Below, piece by piece: positions 6,423 through 7,330 of a stretch of 7,330 nt of DNA. Both the position numbers and the translations under genes were made by a program. How positions within the stretch are numbered: position 1 is the stretch's first letter; each line of letters opens with the position of its first letter. The notes under the pieces were generated by a model. The model was not told where the DNA came from and did no database searches. It was given only the letters and a program-made list of their open reading frames with translations. Source of the stretch: CAXGUU01 sp964012875 (GTDB lineage: Bacteria > Pseudomonadota > Gammaproteobacteria > Ga0077536). The stretch covers positions 1 through 7,330 of the forward strand of contig CAXGUU010000163.1 in assembly GCA_964012875.1 (NCBI GenBank), given 5' to 3'.

Positions 6423-6432
6423 ATAACATTCC
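6410..6432. promoter_or_regulatory. Zur box shared by two divergent operons
   Basis: The core GTTATAATATAAC (6415-6427) is a perfect palindrome around A6421 and matches the core of the gammaproteobacterial Zur operator, GTTATA-N-TATAAC; the right flank ATTCC (6428-6432) also resembles the consensus ATTTC. It lies 65 bp before the folE ATG and 49 bp from the GTG of the secreted-protein gene, in the only AT-rich stretch of the intergenic region. Zinc-loaded Zur bound here would block both directions. The genes on both sides (zinc receptor, folE and hisI) are classic Zur targets, which supports the call independently of the motif. Confidence 0.88.
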
Positions 6433-6491
6433 GTGATTCGTGAATAGTACCAAGCATCCGCACTGGACCGGGTAACTGAAGGAAGCTCGAT

Positions 6492-7145
6492 ATGGATATA
6501 GCAACGGCCGAACATCGGTCCAGAGAGACAGTGGCCACGGAGGCATTTCCGCGTAAACGCCCGAGCCAGGCAGAGGCGGAAGCCGCGGTACGGACCCTCA
6601 TCGAATGGGCAGGCGACGATCCCGACCGCGAGGGTCTGGCCGGGACGCCGGAGCGCGTTGTTCGTGCCTATGAGGAGTTCTTTGCCGGGTACAACGAAGA
6701 TCCTGTGCAGCTGTTGGGCAGGACATTCGAGGACACGACTGATTACGATGAGATGGTCGTGTTACGCGATATCCGGCTTGAATCGCATTGCGAACATCAC
6801 ATCGTCCCCATTCTAGGCAAGGCACATATTGCCTATTTGCCCGCCGGCCGCGTTGTCGGCATCTCAAAGCTGGCGCGCCTGGTTGAGGTGTTCGCCAAAC
6901 GCATGCAGATACAGGAAGCCTTAACCGCCCAAATCGCCGATACGATCCAGGAGGTGTTGCAGCCGCACGGCGTCGGTGTCGTCATTGAAGCCGCGCACCA
7001 GTGCATGACCACGCGCGGTATCCGCAATCCCGGGGTCAGCATGGTGACGAGTCGCATGCTGGGTGCTTTTCGTGACGATCGCGATATGCGACATGAATTC
7101 TTAGGCGCAATCGGCAATCCGCAATTTGCGGCGCAGGCGCGCTGA
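6492..7145 (+). CDS. folE: GTP cyclohydrolase I, zinc-dependent type (FolE1)
   Basis: A 217-residue cytoplasmic enzyme of normal family length that converts GTP to 7,8-dihydroneopterin triphosphate, the first step of folate and other pterin synthesis. Visible signatures: DPDREGLAGTPERV (44-57), the zinc and catalytic segment SHCEHHIVP (C100, H102, H103), GISKLARLVEVFAKR (123-137), QVQE-like QIQE (139-142), and AAHQCMTTRGI (H169, C171). The three zinc ligands expected from the E. coli enzyme (Cys, His, Cys) correspond to C100, H103 and C171, so this is the metal-dependent form, not FolE2. The first 24 residues are a poorly conserved extension. AAGGAAG (6479-6485) lies 6 nt before the ATG. It is the first gene of the rightward operon, under the Zur box, 15 bp before hisI. 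Given the setting it is probably a second, zinc-starvation copy, but the window cannot show whether another folE exists. Confidence 0.95.
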   Translation: MDIATAEHRSRETVATEAFPRKRPSQAEAEAAVRTLIEWAGDDPDREGLAGTPERVVRAYEEFFAGYNEDPVQLLGRTFEDTTDYDEMVVLRDIRLESHCEHHIVPILGKAHIAYLPAGRVVGISKLARLVEVFAKRMQIQEALTAQIADTIQEVLQPHGVGVVIEAAHQCMTTRGIRNPGVSMVTSRMLGAFRDDRDMRHEFLGAIGNPQFAAQAR

Positions 7146-7160
7146 GCAGGACCTGGCGCG

Positions 7161-7330
7161 GTGGCAGCGAATCGATTTTCAGACCGCGAATCGGTTGAAC
7201 AGGTCGAAGAGGGAATTGACCTCGCACCTAAATTCGATGTCGACGGCTTGATTCCCTGTGTGACCACAGACGCTGAATCAGGCGAAGTACTGATGTTGGG
7301 TTACATGAACCGCGAAGCGTTTGGGGCCAC
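7161..7330 (+). CDS. hisI: Phosphoribosyl-AMP cyclohydrolase, N-terminal part (runs off window)
   Basis: The first 56 codons of a HisI protein, too near the window edge to appear as a complete gene. HisI opens the purine ring of phosphoribosyl-AMP in histidine biosynthesis and needs zinc. The translated start reads VAANRFSDRESVEQVEEG, followed by the diagnostic FDVDGLIPCVTTD and then GEVLMLGYMNREAF. The GTG at 7161 is chosen because the folE stop is in the same frame at 7143-7145, a GAGCAGGA ribosome binding site lies about 10 nt before it, and the first in-frame ATG falls within the conserved core. Metal-binding Cys and Asp residues lie beyond the window. Its place behind a Zur-controlled folE rather than in a his operon suggests a zinc-responsive paralogue, as known in other Zur regulons. 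Confidence 0.88.
   Translation, partial: MAANRFSDRESVEQVEEGIDLAPKFDVDGLIPCVTTDAESGEVLMLGYMNREAFGA

Noticed and set aside
6082..6426. Plus-strand 114-residue open frame opposite the small secreted gene
   Set aside because: It has no recognisable domain and runs through the promoter region and into the Zur palindrome; the opposite strand has a signal peptide and CxxC motif.

Overview
The window looks like chromosomal DNA of a proteobacterium, most likely a gammaproteobacterium. The gene products resemble that group, and the one clear operator (GTTATAATATAAC) matches the gammaproteobacterial Zur (zinc uptake regulator) box. All of this is read from the sequence and memory of the families; no search was run.

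Layout: (1) Positions 2-1507 (+) hold the 3' nine-tenths of fhcA, the amidohydrolase subunit of the formyltransferase/hydrolase complex of the tetrahydromethanopterin-linked C1 (formaldehyde oxidation) pathway. (2) A 213-bp convergent gap with several inverted repeats separates it from the next genes. (3) On the minus strand, reading leftwards, a COG0523 GTPase of the ZigA type (3621-2404) overlaps a DUF1826 gene (2407-1721) by ATGA. (4) A 271-bp gap (3622-3892) contains two hairpins behind the upstream operon and a terminator-like hairpin in the GTPase leader. (5) Further upstream on the minus strand lies a two-gene operon: a small secreted DUF2946-like protein (6366-6079), then a ZnuD-like TonB-dependent outer-membrane receptor (6025-3893). 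(6) Positions 6367-6491 form a divergent promoter region with a near-consensus Zur box. (7) On the plus strand, folE (GTP cyclohydrolase I, 6492-7145) is followed 15 bp later by the start of hisI (7161 to the window edge).

Working together: everything from 1721 to the right end reads as a zinc-starvation regulon. The receptor would import zinc across the outer membrane, and the COG0523 GTPase would deliver scarce zinc to client enzymes. Extra copies of zinc enzymes (FolE, HisI) would keep pterin and histidine synthesis going. One palindrome probably represses both divergent operons when zinc is plentiful. The GTPase-DUF1826 pair has no visible Zur box and may be controlled differently. FhcA is itself a predicted metal-dependent amidohydrolase, and FolE makes the pterin precursor of folate and probably of the methanopterin-type cofactor, so the neighbourhood of C1 and zinc genes may have functional meaning, though this is inference.

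The strongest points for follow-up are the shared Zur operator, the zinc-dependent FolE1 under Zur control, the Fe(II)/2-oxoglutarate-oxygenase-like residue pattern in DUF1826, the terminator-like leader of the GTPase gene, and the acidic/His loop and EF-hand-like loop in the receptor.
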